Source: Trema orientale
Lineage: Eukaryota; Streptophyta; Magnoliopsida; Rosales; Cannabaceae
Direction of reading: 5' to 3'
Assembly (NCBI GenBank): GCA_002914845.1
Contig: JXTC01000008.1
Span: 2,036,875-2,100,874, forward strand
Length of the DNA: 64,000 nucleotides
Shown: positions 46,240 to 56,744 of the stretch, in pieces
Numbering within the stretch: the first letter of the stretch is position 1
Layout of the letters: the number at the start of each line of letters is the position of its first letter
Translations under genes and position numbers: made by a program
Notes under the pieces: generated by a model
Told to the model about the DNA's origin: nothing
The model's input: only the letters and a program-made list of their open reading frames with translations
The model's database searches: none

Positions 46240-48226
46240 AAATGGGCACAAAAGAAGTACAATCATCTAGACTAGCTTTTTTAGGGCTTCCAAAAGTGCC
46301 AGCAGTCACCAAAAAACCATCTTCTAGCCATTATTATTATCTTGAAGCACAAGGCAATACTGAGATTGATCTTTCTATTCCGAATCCAGGACACACCTTT
46401 GTAAGAAAAAATTCAGTTCAGATGTAAGACACTTATCCAGAAGTTTTCGCAATCATGTATGATGGAATCATCAAAGATTTGACCCTTTCGAACTCATTTT
46501 TCAAAAGGCATCAATAAAGAAGTGAATCAGCATTTATGTCCGACTTTTGTTTTGTTTTGATCTTTCTGGTCCCACACATTCTCCTGAAAGGTTTCCCATT
46601 CAGTTGCTCAAACAAAATCCAAAGTACATAAAATAGAAAGAAAAATAAAATTTGAAAACTAATATGTTAAGTAGAGAGAGTGTGTTACTTGGTAATCTCT
46701 GAATGCAATGCGCTCGTGGAGCTGTACACTGCCGCTACAAATCACCGAACCTTCAATTGTACAACCATTTAACCTGATGGATAACTACTGGACTAACAAC
46801 CTGCACATACCAAGGAAATGAAAGAGTAGACAGAGGTTGAGATCTCATATTCTTTATTAGGAAATTGTGCTAATCAATTAACACAAGAAGAGAATTTTAG
46901 AAAGCATGTTATGCTTTTCCCTCCAACATGTTGTAATCAATAAACCAAAGTACCTCACATAAGAAACTATCTGGTAGTGACAGCCAATAACAGACCATTT
47001 TAAGCTTCAATCGTTACCCATTTGCGAAGCATCCCCTAGCAACAGTGTGCGCTCTCAATTGTAATCACTCCAGCCACCAGATGAGCAAAATCATAATGAC
47101 CTTAACACGAAAAGTTGTTGTAATGACCTCAACTTTCCCGAATACATCGTGTAAGCCACAAAATCTTGTACAAGTTTCGAAATCAGATACTTTACATCAG
47201 CAAGTGCTCAACTCAGAACTGTTTGAGATTCAACAAAAAGGAACCTATAGTCCAGGGACCACAGTACTGAACCTAACCGGCTGGCTCCGGACAAGATAAG
47301 GTAAGTACTCACGGTTTATGAAATGTCTGCTTTGATCTAGAACTTCCTGCAGAATAGCCCTTGAGCAGCTTACCAAAGAAGGTGACAGAAACAATTTGTA
47401 TACAATGTTGCTACTAAAATAAATAAATAAGAGTAAAAACCTTTGCAATGTGTATAAATGAGCCTCCGTAGATCTGATCAAATTTCCATCTACAAGAAGA
47501 AAGCACGAAGATAAAATACAATGAAACAAGTGAAACCCATCAAGTTGTTAAAATATGAAAAAAAATAATATTTCAGCGTACATCTCATATTAAATATCTG
47601 AAATTCCAATAAGGACAACACTAGTAAATAAAGAAGTATCACTGAAAAATGAAAAAGAACAGAACAAAAGCCTAACTTTTGTAAAAGAATTTCCCTTGAA
47701 GGACAACACTAGTAAATAAAGAAGTATCAATAAAAAATGAAAAGAACAGAATAAGAGCATAACTTTTGTAAAAGGATTTCCCTTGTTTAAAGCCCCCTTT
47801 AAAATGCAATAAATTAATAAGCAACTCTGATGCAGTGTCTTACTTCACATTTAAAGGACTGATTACGCGTGACTCAATAACTCAAACTTTAGTTGTTACC
47901 TCAAATTTAGTTGATTAGGGAACAATAGAAGATCAAAGGTTGTGGTTTCGACTAAAAATTTCATAGAAGCAAGACTCTTACAGATGGGAATAGTCCACCA
48001 AAAACCAAGCAGAGATGCACATATGGAAATGCATTACGTGCTCAAGTGCGTGAAGCTAAACCAAGTGAGGGTCGTAGACGCTAACGAAGAAACCTATCAC
48101 TATTAGAAGAGGAAAATTTTCAACGATCTAATATTACCTTTTGCTATGTAGAGTAAAAACTGTTTTGTTGGGTTCAAGCCAGTCAGATTTAAGTGTCCAG
48201 GTTTCTTGGGTTTGTCCTTTCCACCA
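46240..48226 (-). pseudogene. eIF2B-gamma pseudogene
   Basis: A decayed copy of the gene at 62456-63994. Recognisable blocks in order on the minus strand: 48226-48138, GKDKPKKPG and GLNPTKQFLLYIAKG, an exon whose intact counterpart lies right of the window; 47490-47441, matching the MEIQSDLMDAHLYAFK exon but with a stop after MEI; 47361-47278, matching SVLQEVLDQ...LPYLVRSQ; 47058-46953, matching the exon with RSVIGRHCRI; 46805-46688, matching the exon with CSNVQLQERV. The 261-bp and 93-bp middle exons are gone or unrecognisable, and so is the last coding exon. The downstream sequence (46240-46430) still resembles the region after the intact gene (GCCAGCAGT(C/T)(A/G)CCAAAAAA, AAGCACAAGGCAATA). 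Intron sequence is retained, so it arose by DNA duplication and not by retrotransposition. Confidence 0.88.
47611..47785. repeat. Tandem duplication, 2 x 88 bp, in the pseudogene
   Basis: AAGGACAACACTAGTAAATA begins each unit (47611 and 47699) and TTTCCCTTG ends each. The units differ at only a few positions. It lies in an intron remnant of the eIF2B-gamma pseudogene. Confidence 0.9.
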
Positions 48227-48379
48227 AAATATCCTGCTTGACGATAGTGGTCCACCGACATGAGTGCGTGTGTGGTGTTCGAACATCTTTAGCATCTACA
48301 GCAGCCTGCAGTGCATAGGAAAATTATCTAAACTTTTCTGTAAGAAACATTANACATTACATAGGAAAAAATGAGAAGT

Positions 48380-49677
48380 GCCCGCTTTCTAATATAACCG
48401 ATAGTGGCAAACAGCAAATATTCATAAAAAGCCATCTCTTACTAAGCTTTAAGTCAGTGACGTAGACATGAATAAAATATATTAGGAAATTATTGTTATT
48501 ATTATTATTATTGATTAAGTTTTATTTAATTATTTAGTTTATTTTAATTTTGAGTAATTAGTTTTAAGTTTTTTGTTTTTATCAATTTTTAGAATGTGTC
48601 TACTTTCTCAGTTGTGTCCAATTACCTATTTATAAATAGGTAATCTATGCAATTATTTTTTTGATAAATTAATAAATAATTATTGAGTTTTTTCCTCTTA
48701 TGAATCTCTTTCTTTCTAAGTTCTTATCTTGATTCTCTATTGCTCTTCTATCCGTTCATCTAATTCTATCTAATTCTCTCTTTAATTCTTTTATCTCTCT
48801 CTAATCCATCCAATATCTTATTCATCTTACTTATTTCTTGATATTCTACCAATTTTCTTGCTATCCTACATATTCTCTCTATTTCTATATTTTTTCTCAT
48901 CTTATTCTACGTAAGCCAGCTTTCAATAAAAGGAAGCTCTTGAAATTCAGTAGAGTAGTAGAATTTCGACAAAAGCAAAAGTGAGGTCGAGCTTCTGTTG
49001 TTCATAACCATTCTGCAGAACAAGTGAAATCATCCTATGAGCCCTCATGGTCATGAAGACGATATCGTGTTATTTAATCAACTGAAACAACTAAATAGAT
49101 CTACATGATCCCTTGACGGGAAAAAAGAAAAGAAAAAAGAAAGTTGCTTTTAATCTGATTAGAAAATAACTGTAAAGAATTCAGTTATTATGGGAGGTAT
49201 TAAAAAGCAAAAAATAAAGCATAACTAAAATGGAAATATATGCTCGATGTTCTGACACACAATGGCAATTGTTGCTTGTCTAAAATATTATCGATATTTA
49301 GTAATTGAATGATTTGTTCGTTCAATGAGAAATTATGTCTGGGTTGTATATAATGGCTGGCATGCATGTGGTGGAATTTGACCTTTCTCTTTCTGATGGA
49401 TAGATCTTCCTTGACTTGGAGTACGTACCTTTTTCCTTGAGCCTTCTACTTTCAACGGAGTAGACTATATACTTTTTTTCTGACAAGAAAACAGAGAGTA
49501 GACATGTCAATTGTCAAAGGACCTTAGAAGAAAAAAAAAAATAACGGAAAAGATAACAGGAGAGGGAGAGCTGTTGTGCTGGAAGAAGAAGAAGAAGAAA
49601 AAAAAATAAATAAATAAGGAAAACGAACGTGCACGAGAAACAATAGATCAGTTCAAATTTCGAAACAGGAGATAATT
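48380..49677. other. Stretch downstream of the CNL gene, possible LTR remnant
   Basis: The part at about 48440-48990 has CCTATTTATAAATAGG (a TATA-like core), ATAAATTAATAAATAATTATT (polyadenylation-like) and a TCTCTTTCT-rich stretch after it, an arrangement seen in some plant LTRs. No partner LTR is found. The rest shows nothing recognisable. Confidence 0.3.
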
Positions 49678-52600
49678 CTAATTTCTAGAATGCATGTGCT
49701 CACCATCAATCTCTATACGAGATATGTGAGCAATTTTGGGCCAGTCTTCCCCGCTCTCTCGTTGGCAACGTTCGGTCAGCAAAGGACAATCATCGATGGT
49801 CAGATGACGGACAGAAGTGGGTAGCCCTTCTTCTGGTAAGTATTGAAGCTCCTTGCAGTCATGAAAATGCAAAGTTTCGAGGGAGGAGAGTTGTTGAAGG
49901 CTCTTACCGTTGAGGGCTTTAAGGTTCGGACAATTGTAGATGTATAAACTAGTCAGCGTGGTCGGAAGCAGGTCCTCCTCCGGAAATGAATCCACCCCAA
50001 CATTACAAAATGAAAGAGATAATTTCTCGAGGTATGTGAATCTTTCGAGTTTCCACTGCACGCGAACTGAGAACAGCTTTTCACAATTGGAAATGGAGAT
50101 ATGACTTAAACGTGAGAAGGACCCCCATTCCAAAAATGACTCCAGTCTTGGACAATCGTACATCCTAATAGACATGAGAAACGGAAATGGGGTATGAGCC
50201 TGTTGCGGCGCCCCTGAAACCAAAGTCACAAGTTGCTCGCATCCCGAGATTCTAAGAAATGTCAGGGATGGAAGAACTACTCCACCTTCTCTGTTGGCTC
50301 TTATAAAAGACCACTCTTTCCAACTTGACATATTCTCAAAAACCAATCGTTCCAAGGATCTGAATGTTTCAGTCGTGGAACAAGTAACATTAGAATAAAA
50401 CTCATCCCCGATCGACACCAACTCATCGAATCCACTGATTAGAAGTTCTTTGAGAGAGGGTAGCCGTCCAAGTGGCGGCAAAGTACGGCAACGCTTACAA
50501 TCTTGGAGACACATTGTTGTAATGTCAGAAAAAGAAGTATTGCCTAACCAATTTGGGAATCTTTTACCCCCATAACAATAGATTGAAAACTTCTTCAAAT
50601 TTGTGCGAGGTTGAAGCTTATCAAGTACTACACTTTGAATCTCTGAATTATTAGTCATATCACCATCCCACCTTAAAGTCAACTCACTGATGTGCTCCAT
50701 CTCCATCAGAATGTTCTCTGAAATATCCCCAGCATTAACAATATTCTGAAGCCCTGAAATACAAAGTCCTCCGCGTAGGTTACGAAGCCTTTTCAATTGG
50801 TTAATGTGAGGCGCACTATATTCACCCAAGACAAAATCAGATAATATTTCCAAATTTTTTAGATCGCACAGGTCCTGTGGCATATCCTTCAAAGGTGTCT
50901 CTCTAAGATCAAGATGTTGCAACTTGATCAAGCTTCGTATATTGTTTGGCAACTGAGTAAGATTTCTACAAAATGACAATAAGAGTATTTGCAAATTCAG
51001 CAAACTACATATTGTATTCGGTAGCCTTTTCACTAGACTACGAGATAAATCTAAATACCGTAAGTGTTTCAAATTGCCAATTGAATCGGGCAATTCCATG
51101 TGAGCATAACCAAACAGAGATAGCACCCTTAAACTTTGTGCCGTTGAAAACAATGTCAGTTGCAATATTTCACATGGCAATTTATTCAGCGACGGTTTTT
51201 TACGGAAATGTCTATCTACACTTCCCAGTGCTAAGAAAGTGCGCAATGACTTAGCTTGAGATAAAGCTTCAAATTTCCTCAAGTCATCGATATTTTCTTC
51301 CTCATATGACAAGTGACGACAATTCTTGCTCATAGGTGTATTTGAGTTATTATTATCCAATATGGAACAAAATTTTCCAGAAACAAACATGGCTAAATCG
51401 TTCACAAGGTCATGCATGTGGAAACAGTATATATGGTTGAAAACCCCGTGGTGAAAAAATCCATGTGATTTTTGCAACAACGATCTAGATATTAAATTGT
51501 CAAAGTACTCCTCTCCAATTTCTTCCAGGCTTTTATTTTTTTGATGAGGCAAAAGATCTTCTGCTTTCCATAACAAGATTAAATCTTCCTTTCGAAATTC
51601 AAAGTCTTTGGGATATATTGAGCAATATGCAAAACATCGCTTTAGGTGAGGAGGCAAATAATGATAGCTCAACCATAAAGCCGGAAGAATATCAATCTCC
51701 TCATGGGGCAACTCCCAAATGTCACTTTTTAGAATCTTTTCCCATTCCTCTGGATTCGGGTTTGAGCGTAAAAGACCAGCTAGAGATTTCACAGCTAAAG
51801 GGAGGCCTTTGCATCTTTCAACAATTTTTCTTCCAATCATTTCAAGATTTTGATCTACACATGAGGATACATGATCAAAAACATGTTTCACAAATATCAA
51901 CCAACAATCTTCATCGGAAATTGTCCTCAGTTGATGAGCATGAACATTAGACATCATGGATGCGATTCTTGCATCACGTGTTGTCACAATGATCTTACTT
52001 CCTTGTGCCCCAGATTCAAAAGCATGTCTTAAATCATTCCATCGGGCATAATTCTTGTTCCAAACATCATCTAAAACAAAGAAAAACTTTTTCCCTCTTA
52101 GAGCCTCCTTCAGTTTTATCTGAAGTTGATTCAAGTCCTTGATATGATCATCACATGATTGGGACGTTGCAAGTACTTGATGAAGAATCGTTTTTGTTAT
52201 TCTAGGAATATCAAAATCATCTGACACAGTAACCCATGCTTTGACATCAAAATGTTTCTTTACTCCATCATCGTTGTAAACGAGTTGAGCAAGCGTGGTT
52301 TTGCCGATCCCACCCATACCCACGATGGGAATCACAGACATCTTATCGCAATTAACATCATTTGACAGCAACAAATTAACAATCTTTTCCTTGTCAGCAT
52401 CTCTGCCATATACTCCCGATTCTTCTACCAAAGAAGTTGTCAGCAGCCTTTGTGAACTTTTATTCTGAAAACCCTCTTTTAAACCCAAGACATCTTTTTG
52501 TTCTAGAACAAACCTCAGTCTATCAACACTCTCTTCAATCTTTGGCTCTATTTCTTTTTCAAAACCAGAACTACTACTGAACAAAGTTGAGACAAGTTTC

Positions 52601-52929
52601 CTTACCTTGTTTTTTCTGCTTGCAGAAGCACCTTCTATCTCTCTTTGCAAAGTTTCAGTGACGATCGCATCCAACAAGTCCTCTACATCATATGATGCTT
52701 CTTTGAGTTCAGCAAGCCACTTCCTCACAAGAGGGCTTCTCAGCTGCTTCTCTTCGGCGTCATCGAGCACCGCATTAGCGGAGAGTAACACAATCTTCAG
52801 CTTCTTGAGCAGGCCTTGGCTGAGTTTCCTATTGCCAAAGAAGTCTACCATCTCCGGAGAAGCCATCTTGTCAAACAGCGTCTGGAACAAAGCAGAGAGA
52901 AAAGATCCACCAACCACTTCAAGAGCCAT
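49678..52929 (-). CDS. CC-NB-ARC-LRR disease resistance protein (CNL), single exon
   Basis: Intracellular immune receptor, 1083 aa, RPP13-like-1/R1-type CNL. It recognises pathogen effectors and acts as an ATP-driven switch in the cytoplasm. Residues 1-100 are the coiled-coil/Rx_N domain (MALEVVGGSFLSALFQTLFD, EDVID-like DVEDLLD at about 81-87). NB-ARC: P-loop GMGGIGKTT about 204-212, kinase-2 FVLDDVW 284-290, RNBS-B SKIIVTTR 311-318, GLPLA 375-379, RNBS-D CFAYCSIYPKDFEF 432-445, MHDLVNDL 505-512. From about 560 to the end are leucine-rich repeats (LRVLSLFGYAHMELP, LRYLDLSRS, LQHLDLRETPLKDMP and more). The start is the first ATG before the canonical N-terminus, and no intron is needed. All nucleotide-binding motifs are intact and no stop interrupts the frame, so it is probably functional. 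Small oddity: WKAEDLL where WMAEGFL is usual. Neighbours on the same strand are an eIF2B-gamma pseudogene and a DCL2 relic. Confidence 0.96.
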   Translation of the reverse strand: MALEVVGGSFLSALFQTLFDKMASPEMVDFFGNRKLSQGLLKKLKIVLLSANAVLDDAEEKQLRSPLVRKWLAELKEASYDVEDLLDAIVTETLQREIEGASASRKNKVRKLVSTLFSSSSGFEKEIEPKIEESVDRLRFVLEQKDVLGLKEGFQNKSSQRLLTTSLVEESGVYGRDADKEKIVNLLLSNDVNCDKMSVIPIVGMGGIGKTTLAQLVYNDDGVKKHFDVKAWVTVSDDFDIPRITKTILHQVLATSQSCDDHIKDLNQLQIKLKEALRGKKFFFVLDDVWNKNYARWNDLRHAFESGAQGSKIIVTTRDARIASMMSNVHAHQLRTISDEDCWLIFVKHVFDHVSSCVDQNLEMIGRKIVERCKGLPLAVKSLAGLLRSNPNPEEWEKILKSDIWELPHEEIDILPALWLSYHYLPPHLKRCFAYCSIYPKDFEFRKEDLILLWKAEDLLPHQKNKSLEEIGEEYFDNLISRSLLQKSHGFFHHGVFNHIYCFHMHDLVNDLAMFVSGKFCSILDNNNSNTPMSKNCRHLSYEEENIDDLRKFEALSQAKSLRTFLALGSVDRHFRKKPSLNKLPCEILQLTLFSTAQSLRVLSLFGYAHMELPDSIGNLKHLRYLDLSRSLVKRLPNTICSLLNLQILLLSFCRNLTQLPNNIRSLIKLQHLDLRETPLKDMPQDLCDLKNLEILSDFVLGEYSAPHINQLKRLRNLRGGLCISGLQNIVNAGDISENILMEMEHISELTLRWDGDMTNNSEIQSVVLDKLQPRTNLKKFSIYCYGGKRFPNWLGNTSFSDITTMCLQDCKRCRTLPPLGRLPSLKELLISGFDELVSIGDEFYSNVTCSTTETFRSLERLVFENMSSWKEWSFIRANREGGVVLPSLTFLRISGCEQLVTLVSGAPQQAHTPFPFLMSIRMYDCPRLESFLEWGSFSRLSHISISNCEKLFSVRVQWKLERFTYLEKLSLSFCNVGVDSFPEEDLLPTTLTSLYIYNCPNLKALNGKSLQQLSSLETLHFHDCKELQYLPEEGLPTSVRHLTIDDCPLLTERCQRESGEDWPKIAHISRIEIDGEHMHSRN

Positions 52930-54208
52930 CTCAATTTCTATTTTTACTTTTACTTTTCCAGAAAATGAAGTGAAAGATGAAGGAATTAATTCTCACAAAC
53001 AGAGACTGTAGATGAAGATGAAGATGAAGGGTACATTATCAGTTTGTGTTTTTGTATTCTCCAAGCCAAGTCAACTGCTGGGTCTCCACCGTGCCTAGTA
53101 CGAACTTCCTATCTTACTTTTCTTTTATCTTTTTTCGCCTTTTTTTGGACTGTTTAATATGAGCCAATCCGCTCCACTTGTGACATGTCTTCACTCTTCA
53201 GGGAAAAGTTTGAGGTAATGTTCAAGGGAGTGAGAATATTCCACGCTTTTCTTTTTTGAGGTAGACAATAATCTTAAAACTAATAATCAGAAATTTAGGA
53301 AGAGACTGGCACAAATATTGGCACAGATTGTTTATTTCCCTTCCTTGTCCAATAATTAATTTCTTTCTAAGCTCATATCTGGATACACGTCCAAATTTTT
53401 CAAATGAAAATTAGAAACAAAAACAAAAAATTTGTTTCTATTTTGAAATTTTAAAAATTAGAAACTTGCTTGGTATCAAACCAAATCACTTTTAATTTAA
53501 AACAAAAAAACAAAAAAAAAAAAAACATAAACATGCTTTGAGAATTATAAAAATTAAATAAAAAAAATATCATTTTTAAATTTTTATTTAGAAAAGTATT
53601 ATTTAGAAAATATTACTTTAAAAAGTTTATTTACAAAAATACCACTTTCTAGGTTTACTTTTTTGTTTAAAAAATTGTGGAAGTGAATTTCTCACAAATT
53701 TCTAAATTTTGTTTATTTAAACAGACAATAGAAAAATAAAAGTTTGTCCAAGTAGACCCTAATTAAATGATGTGGAATAAATTACCATTTAGATAGATCT
53801 TGTATGATTTTACCAATTTCACTGATTTGGTTACAGTTTAGCAAAAAAAATGAGAAAGAACACAAGGGATATTGATTTATTTCACAAAATAATTTTGAAA
53901 GAAAACAAAAAACCCCCTCAAAAAAGAAACGTAAAATAGAGAAAAAGATAAAAGATCTGTCCATTAGCAGAAGATAAAAGGTTTTGCCAGGTTTTTTCTG
54001 GCACTAAAAGAAAAGTTAATTTTGCTTCTTTTTTCCCCCCACCCAAAGCATCTGTTGAAAAGCTATTTAAGTTTTCGATTCAATAGTACATAGAACATAA
54101 ATGCAATGTACAAGTTATTGGCATCCCCTTTCTAAAATCCATTTTTCAAGGATTACCAAATTTAATTAATTGTCAATTAATTAAATATGTTAGAACATAA
54201 ATTTAATA
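52930..54208. other. Upstream region of the CNL gene
   Basis: AT-rich, with AAGATGAAGATGAAG repeats just before the start (about 53010-53030) and ATATTTAGAAAA-type words at 53540-53650. No confident TATA box. No gene recognised. Confidence 0.4.
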
Positions 54209-54337
54209 GAGGCGGCTATAGTAGGGGCGCCCCTACGTAAGGCCCTATTTATACACCGTTTGATGGGAAAACAGATTCCCATCAAACGGTGTATAAATAG
54301 GGCCTTACGTAGAGACGCTCCTGCTGTAGACGCGCCC
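54209..54337. mobile_element. Foldback MITE, Mutator-type, copy 2 (129 bp, near-perfect hairpin)
   Basis: Flanked by the 10-bp direct repeat AAATTTAATA (54199-54208 and 54338-54347). The arms TACGTAAGGCCCTATTTATA then CACCGTTTGATGGGAA are followed, after a loop of a few bases, by the exact complement. The outer ends (GGCGGCTATAGTAGGGGCG / CGCTCCTGCTGTAGACGCGCC) pair less well. Same family as 13433-13603. It lies 1.3 kb upstream of the CNL start. Confidence 0.9.
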
Positions 54338-54819
54338 AAATTTAATATATAAATGATACTAAGATTTTGACCTGGTTCAACTATTGTCTATTCTATAGAG
54401 TCATGTCTAGAGATTGAACAAAGTAGTACTAATATGCATATTACAAATATTACTTGAGTTATACAATACTCTCTCTATTCAATTGTCATAATATGTTGAA
54501 TCAATTATCTCAATCTTCTTTAACGAGAAACATTAGACTTTATTTTATTCTTCACTCTTGAACTTCCATCAGGCCACTAGCTACAAGGATTTCAAAGTCA
54601 TATATCTTGCGTGGAACTAACATGTTGTAACTTGTAATTACTCATTAAATACGGTGATGTTCACGTAAATCGCAATACAAGACTTACGCAAAAGATGGTG
54701 AAGATATACATCAAACACATTATTAGCCGCTCTTATTTTAGCATTTTAATTAACTGTAGTATATATGTATATGTTGAGCATTCTCATCCATCAGTCACAA
54801 CAAAGTGTTACTCGAAAAT

Positions 54820-55390
54820 AGGGATGTCAATTTCACCGAACGGGGCAGTGCACCGTGGTGCACCGGCCCGAACGGGGCGGGTTTTCACCGTTATAAACGG
54901 TACGGGGCATGGGGCGGGGATTCCCCGATTAATATTTTATGGGACGGGGCGGGCTTGGGATTGAATGCCCCACCCCGATTATGTATAGATTATTTTTTAA
55001 ATTTATTTTTATATATACTAATAATTCAACTTTAAATTAAAAAAAAAAAACTAATAATATATATAGTCATATACTAATACAATTAGGGTTCATAATATGC
55101 CGCACTCAGTATTTTACGATATTTGTTATTTTAGAGTTTTTATAGATTTAACTTCAATTTTTTTTGATGTACTTAGACTTCTAAATATTTGGACTAATAT
55201 AGAAAATTTTTAACGGACTTAATGGGGATACCGATACACCGATGGGGAAACCGTTCCCCGATGGGAATTCTCTGAAACCACCCCGCAACAAATTAAATAG
55301 TAAACGATGCGGGGATGGTATTGTGAAATAATAACGGGGATGGGGATGGTTAATACAAAACCGGTCCCGCCCCGCCCCGTTGACATCCCT
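54820..55390. mobile_element. GC-rich element with AGGGATGTCAA ends (571 bp)
   Basis: Terminal inverted repeats AGGGATGTCAA on the left and TTGACATCCCT on the right. A 10-bp direct repeat ACTCGAAAAT lies on both sides (54810-54819 and 55391-55400). Both ends are full of CGGGGCGGG and CCCCGCCCCG words, very unlike the AT-rich surroundings; the middle is AT-rich. Element size, short inverted ends and 10-bp duplication suggest a non-autonomous DNA transposon (Mutator- or hAT-like). The short frames at its ends are not genes. Confidence 0.85.
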
Positions 55391-55400
55391 ACTCGAAAAT

Positions 55401-56744
55401 GGTAGACAAATATCGAGAACTTTTTTGTCACAAAAAAAAAAAAAAGAAAGAAAGAGAGAGAGAGGTTTTGTGATTAAATTTGACGTTTAGTAACAAATTA
55501 AAAATTAACATTTTGTCACAACTTATTAATAATATACTTTCATCTACAACGTTCAACATTTAATGTGTGGTAATGAAATTTGTTAATTGTGATTAAACGT
55601 ACACTTAGTCAAATGATTGTATATTTTGTGGCTTAAATTTTTACTGACGGCAGTTTATTTTAATATCGTGATTTTTTTAACAAATTAAAAGAAAATCAAT
55701 TCACTATAATTAAGTAATTGCATTGCAATAACTGGTCTGATGCGCTAAAATCGAATTACATATTACCCTAGGCCCCAATTATTAAAAAAAAAAAAAAAAA
55801 AAAAAGAACATCACTGTATTCTACTAACGATTATAAATGAAGTATAGAATCGACAAAGACTAAATTTGTCTAAAAGAGTTCCTAAATTTTCCTTCATGTC
55901 TTTTTACAGGAGGAATTGTTTGCATATAATCACAGGCTGGTGTGTGTGGCTCACATACAAGTGATTAATTAGTAACTAGTAGTACCATGTGCATGATGAC
56001 TCTTCTTATAGTATGAACACCTCAAAGAATCCGAGGAAGGGAGGAGTGAAGAGTGGACCCATTCCCAACACCAACAACATTAATAATTCAATAGGCAGTA
56101 CATTTTTGTTAGTATCTTGCTCGAATTTTGACTTAATTTGTGAAAGCAATTGTCTTCAAGCAAGACATTACCAACGAGGCCTTTAACAAAATGAGAACTC
56201 TTTTCTAAAAAAGATGGTAATAATAAATTCACACCAACTTCCGTGATTCGACAATGTGCATGCCTCTAGCTACAAGGGATTTTAGTCATATAATTGAGTG
56301 TTTGATGAGTGCGTGCCTGGAACTAACGTGTTCCAACTATTCTTTCATGTCGATGTGTTTACGTGTATCCCAATATATGGGAACTACACAATAGATAGTG
56401 AAGATTGTCAAACACGTTGTTAGTCGTGTCTTATATGCATTGTAGCTCGTTGAATATCTGAAACTTTAAATTCACTTCTTAGCTTGTGCTTTTTGTCAAG
56501 CATTCTCGTTTGTCGATCATAAGTCAAAGCATTCTCATTTTGCCCAAAGATTTATGATACTCGTACAAAATATTTCTCCTTTGTTTTTTTTACTCAGTCT
56601 AGAAGGTTAGCGGAAATGCAATGTTGCACGCAGCTGAGGCAACTAATTTATGTACTTTGGTTGACTGATTCTTGAAAAAGTACAATATATAACTCCATAT
56701 GGGTAAGCATTCCCTTAAAAATATATACATATATTTATATGTGT
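55401..56744. other. Non-coding stretch with a degenerate direct repeat
   Basis: 56240-56530 resembles 54560-54800: CTAGCTACAAGG, TGGAACTAAC(A/G)TGTT, GATGTGTTTACGT/GATGTTCACGT, GGTGAAGAT/AGTGAAGAT, CAAACAC(A/G)TT(A/G)TTAG, AGCATTCTC. A 65-codon frame at 55989 has no signal peptide or family match that I know. Confidence 0.5.

Noticed and set aside
50973-53011. Plus-strand frames inside the CNL gene (50973, 51618, 52607)
   Set aside because: Antisense shadows of the 1083-codon minus-strand gene.
54695-55431. Gly-rich open frames
   Set aside because: They cover the CGGGG-word ends of the 571-bp transposable element and are composition artefacts.
55989-56186. 65-aa frame with a SGPIPNTNN-like stretch, considered as a plant signalling peptide
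   Set aside because: No N-terminal signal peptide and no match to a known peptide motif; it overlaps diverged non-coding sequence.
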